Shown: positions 42,554 to 50,180 of the stretch, piece by piece | Layout of the letters: every line of letters starts with the position of its first letter | Position numbering within the stretch: position 1 is the first letter of the stretch | NCBI RefSeq assembly: GCF_900659865.1 | Contig: NZ_LR213783.1 | Location: 1 to 52,196, forward strand | Reading direction: 5' to 3' | Length of the DNA: 52,196 bases | From: Hyella patelloides LEGE 07179 | Lineage (GTDB): Bacteria; Cyanobacteriota; Cyanobacteriia; Cyanobacteriales; Xenococcaceae | Translations under genes and position numbers: made by a program | Notes under the pieces: model-generated | The model's input: only the letters and a program-made list of their open reading frames with translations | What the model was told of the DNA's origin: nothing | The model's database searches: none

Positions 42554-43537
42554 TTACCTAATCTTACTAACTATTTTTTGCCATAAAGTAACTTTTGGCT
42601 TTAAAGGTTGTGGTTTCCCAGTAAACTTTGGTTTTGCTTCTGGATTTTTTAAAAACCGATAATATAAAAACAAATCTCGATAAGGAAAATCAATATTTTC
42701 TCCCTGACACACCTTAGCAATTACAGAAGAAGATAAACCAATATAATGCAAATAAGTTAAACGCTGACCTTTATCATATAAAACATGGTCTTGTTCTTCA
42801 AAATGAGGAGAAGTAATACAACACCCCGTCTTATCACTTTGCTCTAGATTTAACGCTAAATTATAAACCGATTTACCAGAACGCATCATCATATAATTAA
42901 CAATAGTTTGGTCTGGTGCCATTGGATAAAGAATCTCTGCATCACCCTCTTTTAGATGACCAATTAACTGTTCCAAATCAGTATCCGAAAATAAATCCTT
43001 TTTAGAAGCATAAAAACCCGAACAAAAAATTTCGTTAGCTACCCTATCAGCATCAAAAACCTGAGCCAACTTTGGCGAATCCACCTCATAAACATGGGTA
43101 GGGTCTTTATACTGAAAATCATAAACAATACAATCATGACTATCCAGTAAATCAAAAATACGATCCACCCGACTCATTAATAAAGTATCCGCATCCATGT
43201 AGAGATAACGATCGAAAGGCGCGTCAAAAGCACCGTAGCGACGATGAGTACCCACCCGATGATAACCAGTACTTCCAGCCGATTGCCATCTTTCCTTAGC
43301 AGTGGGATGAGTATCCCAAACTCGACGTACAAACTTATCCCATTTTGCTATCGACTCAGTATTGCTGTATAACTGAACATTAGGTCTAGTTGCGACCTCT
43401 TGGGCTAACTTAGCTGTATTATCATCATAGGGATAAATACAAACAGGAATATCACCCATCATCACTTCAATACTATTAAGTAACGCAATAATCTGATCGT
43501 AAACGCGATCGTTTCCTAACGTACAAATTCCATTCAT
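42554..43537 (-). CDS. GT8-like glycosyltransferase family protein, paralogue
   Basis: The 327-residue paralogue of the next gene has the same plan: MNGICTLGNDRVYDQIIALL, DIPVCIYPYDDNTAKLAQEV, the DxD in FDRYLYMDADTLLMSRVDRI, FCSGFYASKKDLFSDTDLEQ, APDQTIVNYMMMRSGKSVYN and LTYLHYIGLSSSV. The pair probably arose by duplication and then diverged, since only the framework residues match. It is preceded by the GT10 gene 48 bases upstream on the same strand, with a palindrome in the spacer. Likely a surface-glycan enzyme; substrate unknown. Confidence 0.75.
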   Translation of the reverse strand: MNGICTLGNDRVYDQIIALLNSIEVMMGDIPVCIYPYDDNTAKLAQEVATRPNVQLYSNTESIAKWDKFVRRVWDTHPTAKERWQSAGSTGYHRVGTHRRYGAFDAPFDRYLYMDADTLLMSRVDRIFDLLDSHDCIVYDFQYKDPTHVYEVDSPKLAQVFDADRVANEIFCSGFYASKKDLFSDTDLEQLIGHLKEGDAEILYPMAPDQTIVNYMMMRSGKSVYNLALNLEQSDKTGCCITSPHFEEQDHVLYDKGQRLTYLHYIGLSSSVIAKVCQGENIDFPYRDLFLYYRFLKNPEAKPKFTGKPQPLKPKVTLWQKIVSKIR

Positions 43538-43551
43538 GTTTTTTCCTGTAG

Positions 43552-43570
43552 GGGCGCAAGGCTTGCGCCC
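43552..43570. repeat. Palindrome between glycosyltransferase genes
   Basis: GGGCGCAAG and CTTGCGCCC around a central G form a perfect nine-base stem, 15 bases upstream of the 3' end of the GT10 gene. It belongs to the common GTAGGGGCGCAAGG...TTGCGCCC repeat of cyanobacteria. Confidence 0.75.
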
Positions 43571-43585
43571 TCATCCAATTATTTT

Positions 43586-44542
43586 TTAGTATTGAGTTAC
43601 AAAATCCGAAAGCCAGTTTAATAAATTCAACTCATGTAAAATAATTTGTCTAGCCTCTGCAATCTTATCCTTTGCTTCATGCCAAGCGTCAAGACTAGAT
43701 GTCACCTCTTGAATATAAGCAATCCCCTTCTCATCCATACTAGGTAAACGCAAAAAACTCCCCTCTGGCAATAACTTATCCGCAGCCGAACCGCCATAAT
43801 AAATAGGGAGACACCAACTTAAAATAGAATCCCATAACTTCTCACTCACATAAAGATTGTTATCGGCGTAGTTTTCGATCGCCAAGTTATAGTAATAAGG
43901 TGCCATCGCATTCCATTTATTCTCCACCACTCCACAACTATCCGCCCATTGAGGTAAACGACGACCATAAAGGTCGAATTCCACAGTACTTTCTTGTAAC
44001 ATCTCTAAAAAAGCTAGCCTGCGTCGATGATTTTCTGTCCGCGAGATACCAGAAGTAATCCAACTACAGGGCTTGACCTTTTCAGGAATCTTACCCGATG
44101 CTAACTCATCAAAAGAATGACCCACATACCAAATCGCTGGCATATAATCAGGAGTAGGTGCATCATTATCGGGACCCGATATATAGCTACAATAATGACT
44201 AGCTGCTTGATAGTTTAATTTATTACGTTCTACCACTTCCTCTAAAGGAGGTTCACGCAACAGAAAAATTATTTTCTCTTTGGGTATACGGTAATTTTGG
44301 ATTAAATCAGTCTTTTGCGGTGTCGTAGTAGCTTTTTTGCCTAACTTTTTCCACCAAGGTTGAGGTGATTGCGGTTTCGGAAAGTCATACTGATATAACA
44401 ATAAATAATCTGGTTGCTGCGCCGTGGCTAACATTTGAACATTTTCCCAAATTCCAAAATGATTCGGCGTTTGCTTCCATAACCAATCTCGGCGATCTAG
44501 ACCTTTATAGCTACTAAGCATTGCCACAACTTTTTGACTCAC
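43586..44542 (-). CDS. Glycosyltransferase family 10 (fucosyltransferase-like)
   Basis: The C-terminal half carries the alpha1,3-fucosyltransferase (GT10) signature: YNLAIENYADNNLYVSEKLW, then DSILSWCLPIYYGG (family pattern N-...-Y-V-[ST]-E-K-x-x-x-x-x-x-x-x-x-x-P-[IV]-[YV]-x-G). FDLYGRRLPQWADSCG is the preceding GxG block. The N-terminal acceptor domain is divergent. Length 318. The start is GTG 44542 with AAAGGG upstream. The first of three same-strand glycosyltransferases, probably for a surface glycan. Fucose as donor is only a family-based suggestion. Confidence 0.78.
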   Translation of the reverse strand: MSQKVVAMLSSYKGLDRRDWLWKQTPNHFGIWENVQMLATAQQPDYLLLYQYDFPKPQSPQPWWKKLGKKATTTPQKTDLIQNYRIPKEKIIFLLREPPLEEVVERNKLNYQAASHYCSYISGPDNDAPTPDYMPAIWYVGHSFDELASGKIPEKVKPCSWITSGISRTENHRRRLAFLEMLQESTVEFDLYGRRLPQWADSCGVVENKWNAMAPYYYNLAIENYADNNLYVSEKLWDSILSWCLPIYYGGSAADKLLPEGSFLRLPSMDEKGIAYIQEVTSSLDAWHEAKDKIAEARQIILHELNLLNWLSDFVTQY

Positions 44543-44839
44543 GCTTTCCCTTTCCCTTTACATCTGCGGTCGGTTTTTATCCACTCCAAGTTAACATTTT
44601 GTTTTCTGATGTAGAAATAACTGAGAAAGCTCATCTCTTTTACCTGGCTGATTCTCTTTGTGACAAGTATCACTGTACGTAATCTTTTAGTCGTCACAAG
44701 CATTAATTGACAATAAACCTTTGTTCATCAGAAATAAGCTTAAACAACAAGGTAGATTTTGTTATGGTCAACACAGGAGTCCCCATTCGTCCCGTCAAAA
44801 TTAAACACTACAAAAAATTTTATAGAGAGATTCTCAACT

Positions 44840-45124
44840 TTGAATAATACAGTTTTAGTGTGTCAGAATCTTAGCTGTCAGTCTTGTGGTTCGGCACAGG
44901 TTTTAAAAGCTTTTCAAGCCTACTCAATTTCTGATACAACAATAGTTGGTTCTGGCTGTTTGGGTCAATGTGGTAATGGCCCAATGGTGTTAATTCTTCC
45001 CCAAGAAATTTGGTATAACAAAGTTTCTCCTGATGAAGTCAAAATTTTAGTCGAACAACATTTACTTAAAGGACAACCAGTAAAATCAATGCTTTATCGA
45101 GTGAAGCATCCTAACTTACAGTAA
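44840..45124 (+). CDS. Thioredoxin-like [2Fe-2S] ferredoxin domain protein
   Basis: The 94-residue protein has four Cys in the thioredoxin-like ferredoxin arrangement: LVCQNLSCQSCGSAQVLKAF near the start and VGSGCLGQCGNGPMVLILPQ in the middle. The C-terminal EVKILVEQHLLKGQPVKSML completes the fold. It resembles small (2Fe-2S) proteins related to the NuoE/Hox diaphorase subunit domain, common in cyanobacteria and of unclear partner. TTG 44840 is chosen because GAGAG lies about 10 bases upstream and the length then fits the family; TTG 44759 would add 27 residues. Intergenic DNA upstream (44543-44839) shows nothing else. Confidence 0.75.
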   Translation: MNNTVLVCQNLSCQSCGSAQVLKAFQAYSISDTTIVGSGCLGQCGNGPMVLILPQEIWYNKVSPDEVKILVEQHLLKGQPVKSMLYRVKHPNLQ

Positions 45125-45150
45125 ATAATAAACATTGATTTTGAGCTACT

Positions 45151-46479
45151 CTAAAGCAAAGCTGCTGCTTTCTCAGATAAAGGTGAACGCTCTCCTTTGT
45201 ATAGGGTAATATGACCCGCTAAAGGTTCATTTTTCAAACGTTCGGCTGCATAAGTTAAACCGTTACTAGCTGCATCTACATAGGGATTATCAATTTGTTC
45301 GGGATCCCCTGTTAAAACAATTTTTGTTCCTTCTCCTGCGCGGGTAAGAATGGTTTTAACTTCATGGGGAGTCAAGTTTTGCGCTTCATCAACAATTAAG
45401 AATTGTCTGGGAATGGTACGACCACGAATATAAGTAAGTGGTTCAATTTGTAGGATACCCTGTTCTAAAAGTTCTTCGTGTCCCCGTCGCCAATGTGCGG
45501 GTTTTCCTTCGGGATTTTCTGTACCGAAAATGAGATCAAAGTTGTCGTAAATGGGCTGCATCCAAGGGGTTAACTTTTCATCCACATCTCCTGGTAGATA
45601 GCCGATATCTCTCCCCATAGGAATGATTGGGCGAGAGATTAACAGTCTGCTGTAAAGCTTTTCATCAGCGACTTTTTGCAAGCCAGCAGAGATCGCCAAA
45701 AGAGTTTTTCCTGTTCCTGCTTTACCCATTAAAGTTACAAAAGGAATTGCATCTTCTAAGAGTAAGTTAAAAGCAAAATGTTGTTCGCGGTTGCGGGGTT
45801 TAATGCGAGAAATACCTGAAGGGGGTACTTTAATTAAAGGTACTAGGCGATTATTTTTACCCTGTACCATTGCTAAAGCCGTGTGGGAAGAATTAGCCGA
45901 ATCAATTAAGGTAACTGCTTGATTAGCTAGTAATGGTTGCTCTAAATCGAGAAATCCTTCATTAAAAAAGCGATCGATTTCGTTGCGACTGACGACCATC
46001 TCAGAAATGTCGCTGTAGAGTTTATCCACATTGACTTTATCGGTGGTGTAATCTTCAGCTTTGAGTCCTAAAACGTCCGCTTTAATTCTCAGGTTAGTAT
46101 CTTTACTCACTACCACTACAGGACATTGACACTGTTGCTGATACTCCAGAGCAATTGCCAAAATTACATTGTCTGCTAAATGTACTCCCAACTCTTGGGG
46201 TAAGGTTGTTAAGGTTTGGCGATCGCAAAAATCCACTGATAATGTACCACCACTATCCAGAGTAATCCCTTTGGTTATATTGCCTAATTTCCTTAATTTA
46301 TCGAGAGTTCGGGATACTTCCCTTGCGTTACGACCAATACTATCTGATTGCTTTTTAAAACGGTCTAACTCCTCGATAATAGCAATAGGTAAAACGATAT
46401 CATTGTCCTCAAAACGAAAAATTGCTTGAGCATCATGGAGCAAGACATTAGTATCGAGGACAAAAGTTTTTTTCATCAT
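45151..46479 (-). CDS. PhoH-family protein with N-terminal PIN domain
   Basis: The N-terminal PIN domain (about 1-150; KKTFVLDTNVLLHDAQAIFR, VVVVSKDTNLRIKADVLGL) is a predicted RNase. The C-terminal PhoH ATPase (about 220-442) has Walker A LMGKAGTGKTLLA, SRPIIPMGRDIGYLPGDVDE, Walker B FLIVDEAQNLTPHEVKTILT and ILTGDPEQIDNPY. This PIN-PhoH2 fusion is linked to RNA unwinding and degradation in other bacteria. Length 442 is typical. Two ATGs at the start (46479/46476) make the exact start ambiguous by one codon. Divergent from the ABC ATPase gene with only 13 bases to its longest possible frame. Confidence 0.9.
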   Translation of the reverse strand: MMKKTFVLDTNVLLHDAQAIFRFEDNDIVLPIAIIEELDRFKKQSDSIGRNAREVSRTLDKLRKLGNITKGITLDSGGTLSVDFCDRQTLTTLPQELGVHLADNVILAIALEYQQQCQCPVVVVSKDTNLRIKADVLGLKAEDYTTDKVNVDKLYSDISEMVVSRNEIDRFFNEGFLDLEQPLLANQAVTLIDSANSSHTALAMVQGKNNRLVPLIKVPPSGISRIKPRNREQHFAFNLLLEDAIPFVTLMGKAGTGKTLLAISAGLQKVADEKLYSRLLISRPIIPMGRDIGYLPGDVDEKLTPWMQPIYDNFDLIFGTENPEGKPAHWRRGHEELLEQGILQIEPLTYIRGRTIPRQFLIVDEAQNLTPHEVKTILTRAGEGTKIVLTGDPEQIDNPYVDAASNGLTYAAERLKNEPLAGHITLYKGERSPLSEKAAALL

Positions 46480-46567
46480 TTAAAAGCAATCAGTGGTTGT
46501 GTTCTACTTTACTGGAGTCTATCCTGTTTGGGGTACTTTATTAGTTAAGTGCCATGAAAATCAGCCT

Positions 46568-47311
46568 ATGAATTCCCCTATTTTACGATTATCACAAGTT
46601 AGTTTAGCTGCTTCTGTGGGTGTAGATTATCTGTTGCGAGATATTTCTTTTACTGTTAATGAAGGAGAAAAAATAGCGATTATAGGTGCTTCAGGTAGTG
46701 GTAAAACTTCTTTATTACGTCTTTTAAACCGCCTAAGTAGTCCCGTAGAAGGAGAAATATATTTTCTAGAAAAGCCTTATCAAGCTCATAATATTATTAC
46801 CTTAAGACAACAGATTATGTTAGTTCCTCAAGAACCAAAGTTATTGGGAATGACAGGAAAAGATGCTTTAACTTATCCGTTGCAATTACAACAATTACCT
46901 TCTACCGAAATAAGCGATCGCCTTTCTCAATGGTGTGATACTCTACAGATACCCCAAGCATGGCTAGAACGCAACGAATTACAGCTTTCTCTAGGTCAAA
47001 GACAGTTAATTACAATTGCCCGTGCTTTGATGTTAGAACCCAAAATACTACTGCTAGATGAGCCTACTTCGGCATTAGATCGTGGAGCTAGCGATCGCCT
47101 TTTAGCCGTTCTCAATCAGCTTAATATTAGCCGTCAAACAACTATTTTAATGGTAAATCATCAATTAGAAATAGTTCAAAAAATCAGCGATCGTATTTTA
47201 TATTTAAACTCAGGAAAAATCTTGAAAGATGTAAAATCTTCTCCAGAAAATTGGCATCAAGTCAACCAGCTACTAATACAAGAGAATCAAACTTTAGCAC
47301 AAGAATGGTAA
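46568..47311 (+). CDS. ABC transporter ATP-binding protein (YbbL/FetA-like)
   Basis: The ATPase has Walker A GASGSGKTSLLRLL, Q-loop IMLVPQEPKLLG, signature LSLGQRQLITIARAL, Walker B ILLLDEPTSALD and the H-loop His in LMVNHQLEIVQ. The short length (247 residues from ATG 46568) and the motif details resemble the YbbL/FetA group, whose permease partner (YbbM/FetB) exports iron. No permease gene is adjacent, so the transporter is incomplete here. The alternative upstream start at 46493 would add 25 residues of unlikely sequence lying in the phoH promoter. Confidence 0.85.
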   Translation: MNSPILRLSQVSLAASVGVDYLLRDISFTVNEGEKIAIIGASGSGKTSLLRLLNRLSSPVEGEIYFLEKPYQAHNIITLRQQIMLVPQEPKLLGMTGKDALTYPLQLQQLPSTEISDRLSQWCDTLQIPQAWLERNELQLSLGQRQLITIARALMLEPKILLLDEPTSALDRGASDRLLAVLNQLNISRQTTILMVNHQLEIVQKISDRILYLNSGKILKDVKSSPENWHQVNQLLIQENQTLAQEW

Positions 47312-47469
47312 TTGGCAATTAAGGATTAAGGAAAAAAGAGTCAAGCTCCTTAGTATTTTTTTTAGTAAATCATCAATCAATAACAACTTAAAAAATAAAT
47401 CTTAGACTGTGCTTTTTTATCTAAAAAACAATATATTTTTTTATTTTACATTGGAAATTTTAAAAGATC

Positions 47470-48021
47470 TTGAAAAATCACAAAATAAAACTACGCAAAC
47501 AAATACTAAAACAAAGACAAGCCTTATCTGTTACTGAGTGGCAAACTAAAAATAGTCAAATTTGTTACAACCTCAAAAAACATCCTTTATTCATTGAAGC
47601 GAAAACAATATTAGCTTATTTTAGCTATCGTCAAGAACCAGATTTAAGTTCTTTATTTAAAGAAAAACAATGGGGGTTTCCCCGATGTCTTAATAATTCT
47701 TTAAATTGGCATTTCTGGCAACCGCCACAGCTTTTAGAGGCTAATCAGTACAATATCTTAGAACCCCTCACAACCTCCCCTAAAATTCAACCTCAGCAAG
47801 TTGATTTAATCCTTGTTCCCACACTTGCTTGTGATAATTCTGGGTATCGTTTGGGTTATGGTGGAGGCTACTACGATCGCTTCTTAAATAATTCTTTATG
47901 GCAAAATATTCCAACTATTGGCATCGTCTTTAACTTTGCTTATTTAATTCAGTTACCAATCGAGCCTTGGGATATAAAATTGAATTATATCTGTACTGAA
48001 TCATCGCTCGTTGAGCATTGA
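47470..48021 (+). CDS. 5-formyltetrahydrofolate cyclo-ligase
   Basis: The enzyme converts 5-formyl-THF to 5,10-methenyl-THF with ATP. Seen: N-terminal LRKQILKQRQALSVTEWQTK, YFSYRQEPDLSSLF, and the C-terminal phosphate-binding DLILVPTLACDNSGYRLGYG with GGYYDRFL (the family's D-x-x-G-x-R-[LI]-G-x-G-x-G-[YF]-Y-D-R). Length 183 is standard. The start is TTG 47470; no in-frame ATG precedes the conserved region. It follows the ABC ATPase by 158 bases on the same strand. Confidence 0.9.
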   Translation: MKNHKIKLRKQILKQRQALSVTEWQTKNSQICYNLKKHPLFIEAKTILAYFSYRQEPDLSSLFKEKQWGFPRCLNNSLNWHFWQPPQLLEANQYNILEPLTTSPKIQPQQVDLILVPTLACDNSGYRLGYGGGYYDRFLNNSLWQNIPTIGIVFNFAYLIQLPIEPWDIKLNYICTESSLVEH

Positions 48022-48377
48022 AATTTCAAATACTGATAGCTAAAGCTCTTATTTAAGTAAGTTTCTCTAAAATAGACTCAAAATAAAAATTTGTATTTAA
48101 TTTTAATAACCAGAAACTCTTTATATTTATTTAATAATCAAAAAACTAGCTACTTAAAGATAAATTAAGCAAACTATTATTAATGATGAGTAAAAATACT
48201 CATATTACTTAGTAAATCGGCAATTTCATTTAAGCTTTATTAAGTAAGCAGCAATTCATATTTAAAAAACTGAGCAAATTTGTTAGATTGATTCAACCAA
48301 AGCAAAAACAGATCTCTACTGTTGTTTAGAATCTTTATTTTTATTAAATTTTCGCAAGTTTTATAATCACAAAGAAT
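48022..48377. other. AT-rich intergenic region, no feature seen
   Basis: A 356-base spacer, strongly AT-rich. An open frame on the reverse strand here (48240-48509) overlaps the next gene and has no recognisable content. No RNA gene or strong terminator was found. Confidence 0.5.
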
Positions 48378-48698
48378 ATGAATCATTTTCAAGACTCTTG
48401 GATACAAGAATGGTGTGATAATAATGGTTGGACTGACCTTGTTAAAGAACGCTACAATCACTATTGGGCTTTCCCTCCTAATGCAGTTATGCCCGAACCT
48501 ATTCCTCATAAAGTATTAAGAGTTATTAAATCAGAAAAAGGATTTAGCTCTGAAGAACAATCATGGTTGACTATTGCTATTGCTATTAGTGCAACTTCAG
48601 CTATTTTATGTTACTTTTTAGCCAATCCTATGCCAGTAGTGTTGGCTTTTGCATTTGATGCCATTACTGTCGCCCAACTAGAAGTTGAAGAAGTTTAA
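48378..48698 (+). CDS. Hypothetical protein with a C-terminal membrane segment
   Basis: The 106-residue protein has a Trp/Asn-rich soluble N-terminus (SWIQEWCDNNGWTDLVKERY, NHYWAFPPNAVMPEPIP), a short linker (LRVIKSEKGFSSEEQSW) and one or two hydrophobic segments (LTIAIAISATSAILCYFLAN, PMPVVLAFAFDAITVAQLEV). It looks like one of the small cyanobacterial proteins with an aromatic N-terminus and membrane C-terminus. I know no function. Codon use is like its neighbours and ATG 48378 is the natural start. Confidence 0.65.
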   Translation: MNHFQDSWIQEWCDNNGWTDLVKERYNHYWAFPPNAVMPEPIPHKVLRVIKSEKGFSSEEQSWLTIAIAISATSAILCYFLANPMPVVLAFAFDAITVAQLEVEEV

Positions 48699-48800
48699 AC
48701 TGCATCTATCGGAAAATCAGGAATGTTTTAAGACAATATTTTGGGGGATTAGTTATTGCGGTGCGATCTAAGATTTTCCCAGTAAACGTCTGTCATATGC

Positions 48801-48848
48801 CCTAAAGGACTTCCTTCGGTCGCGCGATGCGAAGATGTATCCTTTAGG
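48801..48848. repeat. Dispersed palindrome, GGACTTCCTTCGG family, second copy
   Basis: CCTAAAGGACTTCCTTCGGT, a GCGCGATGCG core and ATCCTTTAGG. The outer arms CCTAAAGGA/TCCTTTAGG pair. Same design as 3543-3580. It lies in the 337-base gap 48699-49035, which holds no gene. Confidence 0.75.
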
Positions 48849-49035
48849 ACAAACTTTTGAGGAAACCTGGTGCATACGTGGAGTCACCGAACGCGCACTG
48901 CTGGTAATTAGGAAATGGAAACTCACATCAAAACTGGACATAAGCCATCAACTATTTCTACATAAAAAATTCCATTTCTCTATCTGGACGAAGTTTATCT
49001 TATAATCAATCTGGTTAGTTGATAAAAAAATCAGA

Positions 49036-49464
49036 ATGCAATTTGGTAGTAGCAAAAATAATCAAACCCAAGAAAAATGGCGATGGCAAATTGATAACTT
49101 TGTCGATGACAATGAAACTCAACTAGCAGCTTTAACTTGGAATTTACAGCAAGAATGGAACGACAATAATAATACAATTTTAGGTATCGATCTTAAACCG
49201 CAACCTCATTTTGTAGCTTGTAGTAGAGAGCAAATTGAAAAGCTAAGCCAAAGTACAAAAGGACATCTCCAAGAAATTCTTGGTTTAATAGATGGTTATA
49301 AATCAGAAATAGAAGTATTAAATCTAGTTATTGGGGAAGGTCAAGTCAAATTGATTCATTATCAACCCCAAACACCTCCTCCTGACTGTGCAAAATCAGA
49401 AGAGAACAATGCTGAACAACTAATAGAAATATTAGAAGCTAAACTTAAACAATATTTTCAATAA
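49036..49464 (+). CDS. CcmS-like beta-carboxysome assembly chaperone (tentative)
   Basis: The 142-residue protein has a pattern I recognise from a conserved cyanobacterial family recently described as CcmS, a chaperone binding carboxysome shell protein CcmK1: WRWQIDNFVDDNETQLAALT, WNLQQEWNDNNNTILGIDLK, PQPHFVACSREQIEKLSQ, LQEILGLIDGYKSEIEVLNL, VIGEGQVKLIHYQPQTPPPD. The C-terminal helix (EQLIEILEAKLKQYF) is typical. It is soluble, with no signal peptide. No carboxysome genes lie nearby, consistent with its scattered location. ATG 49036 is the start. The name is from memory of the family and should be treated as tentative. Confidence 0.6.
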   Translation: MQFGSSKNNQTQEKWRWQIDNFVDDNETQLAALTWNLQQEWNDNNNTILGIDLKPQPHFVACSREQIEKLSQSTKGHLQEILGLIDGYKSEIEVLNLVIGEGQVKLIHYQPQTPPPDCAKSEENNAEQLIEILEAKLKQYFQ

Positions 49465-50180
49465 GCAAGTATACAAAACAAATTACTCATAAAAAAGCTC
49501 AAAGCCTCTGAGAGATAAAGATCATTATCTGTCAATAATTTTGTTTAGGTTCTTCATTATTGGTAAAGTGATCAAAATAAAAGATGTTAATGATTTGATC
49601 CCTTAAATTACTAATTCTACAATTTAAGAATATTTTTTTTAAGTTTGGTTTTTTCTTTAACGAAACATTGAGAGCTAGTACGTATAGTTTAGTAGTTAAA
49701 AAAATCAGCATTTCTAAATCCATAATGATTTAAATTCAATTATTTATCAAAAATAATGAATAAGTAAGAGTTTAGTATTGCTAAAAAGCTATGACAACTA
49801 TTTACTAAAATTACTCGATCGGCAACGCCAAAAAAAATCAATTGAGCAGCTTAAAATTTTGAATACTTCTAATTATTAACTCTTAATTTGATTCCTATTT
49901 TTTCCGTGACTTCGACAAAAGATTGTCCTGAAGTCAATAAAAAAATAAAGCCTACAATAAGCAATCTCGAAAAATAGACCTTTTTCTTGTCTTGGTGCGT
50001 TTCCCCGTTTTCCTTTCGGCTCTTCTATCAACTACTTTAGTTTGTACCTGTAGAACTAAACTTCTTTTTATTTTTTATAACAAATTTTTTATCTTATCTA
50101 GAATTTTCTAAAGGTAAGGCTATATTTAGAATAGAACATTCTTAAAAGGCTATTTGCTATTAGCCTAGGGGAGTTTTAAT
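49465..50180. other. Long AT-rich intergenic region upstream of the FG-GAP gene
   Basis: 716 bases with no convincing gene. A reverse-strand open frame at 49532-49723 (63 codons, Lys/Leu/Phe-rich) shows no family features. The part from about 50090 leads into the FG-GAP gene, with AGGGGAG about 10 bases ahead of its ATG. No RNA gene was recognised. Confidence 0.5.

Noticed and set aside
48240-48509. Reverse-strand frame over the hypothetical gene at 48378
   Set aside because: It is antisense to a better frame, and half of it lies in AT-rich intergenic DNA.
49532-49723. 63-codon reverse frame in the large intergenic gap
   Set aside because: Lys/Leu/Phe/Asn-rich composition expected from AT-rich non-coding DNA; no start context.
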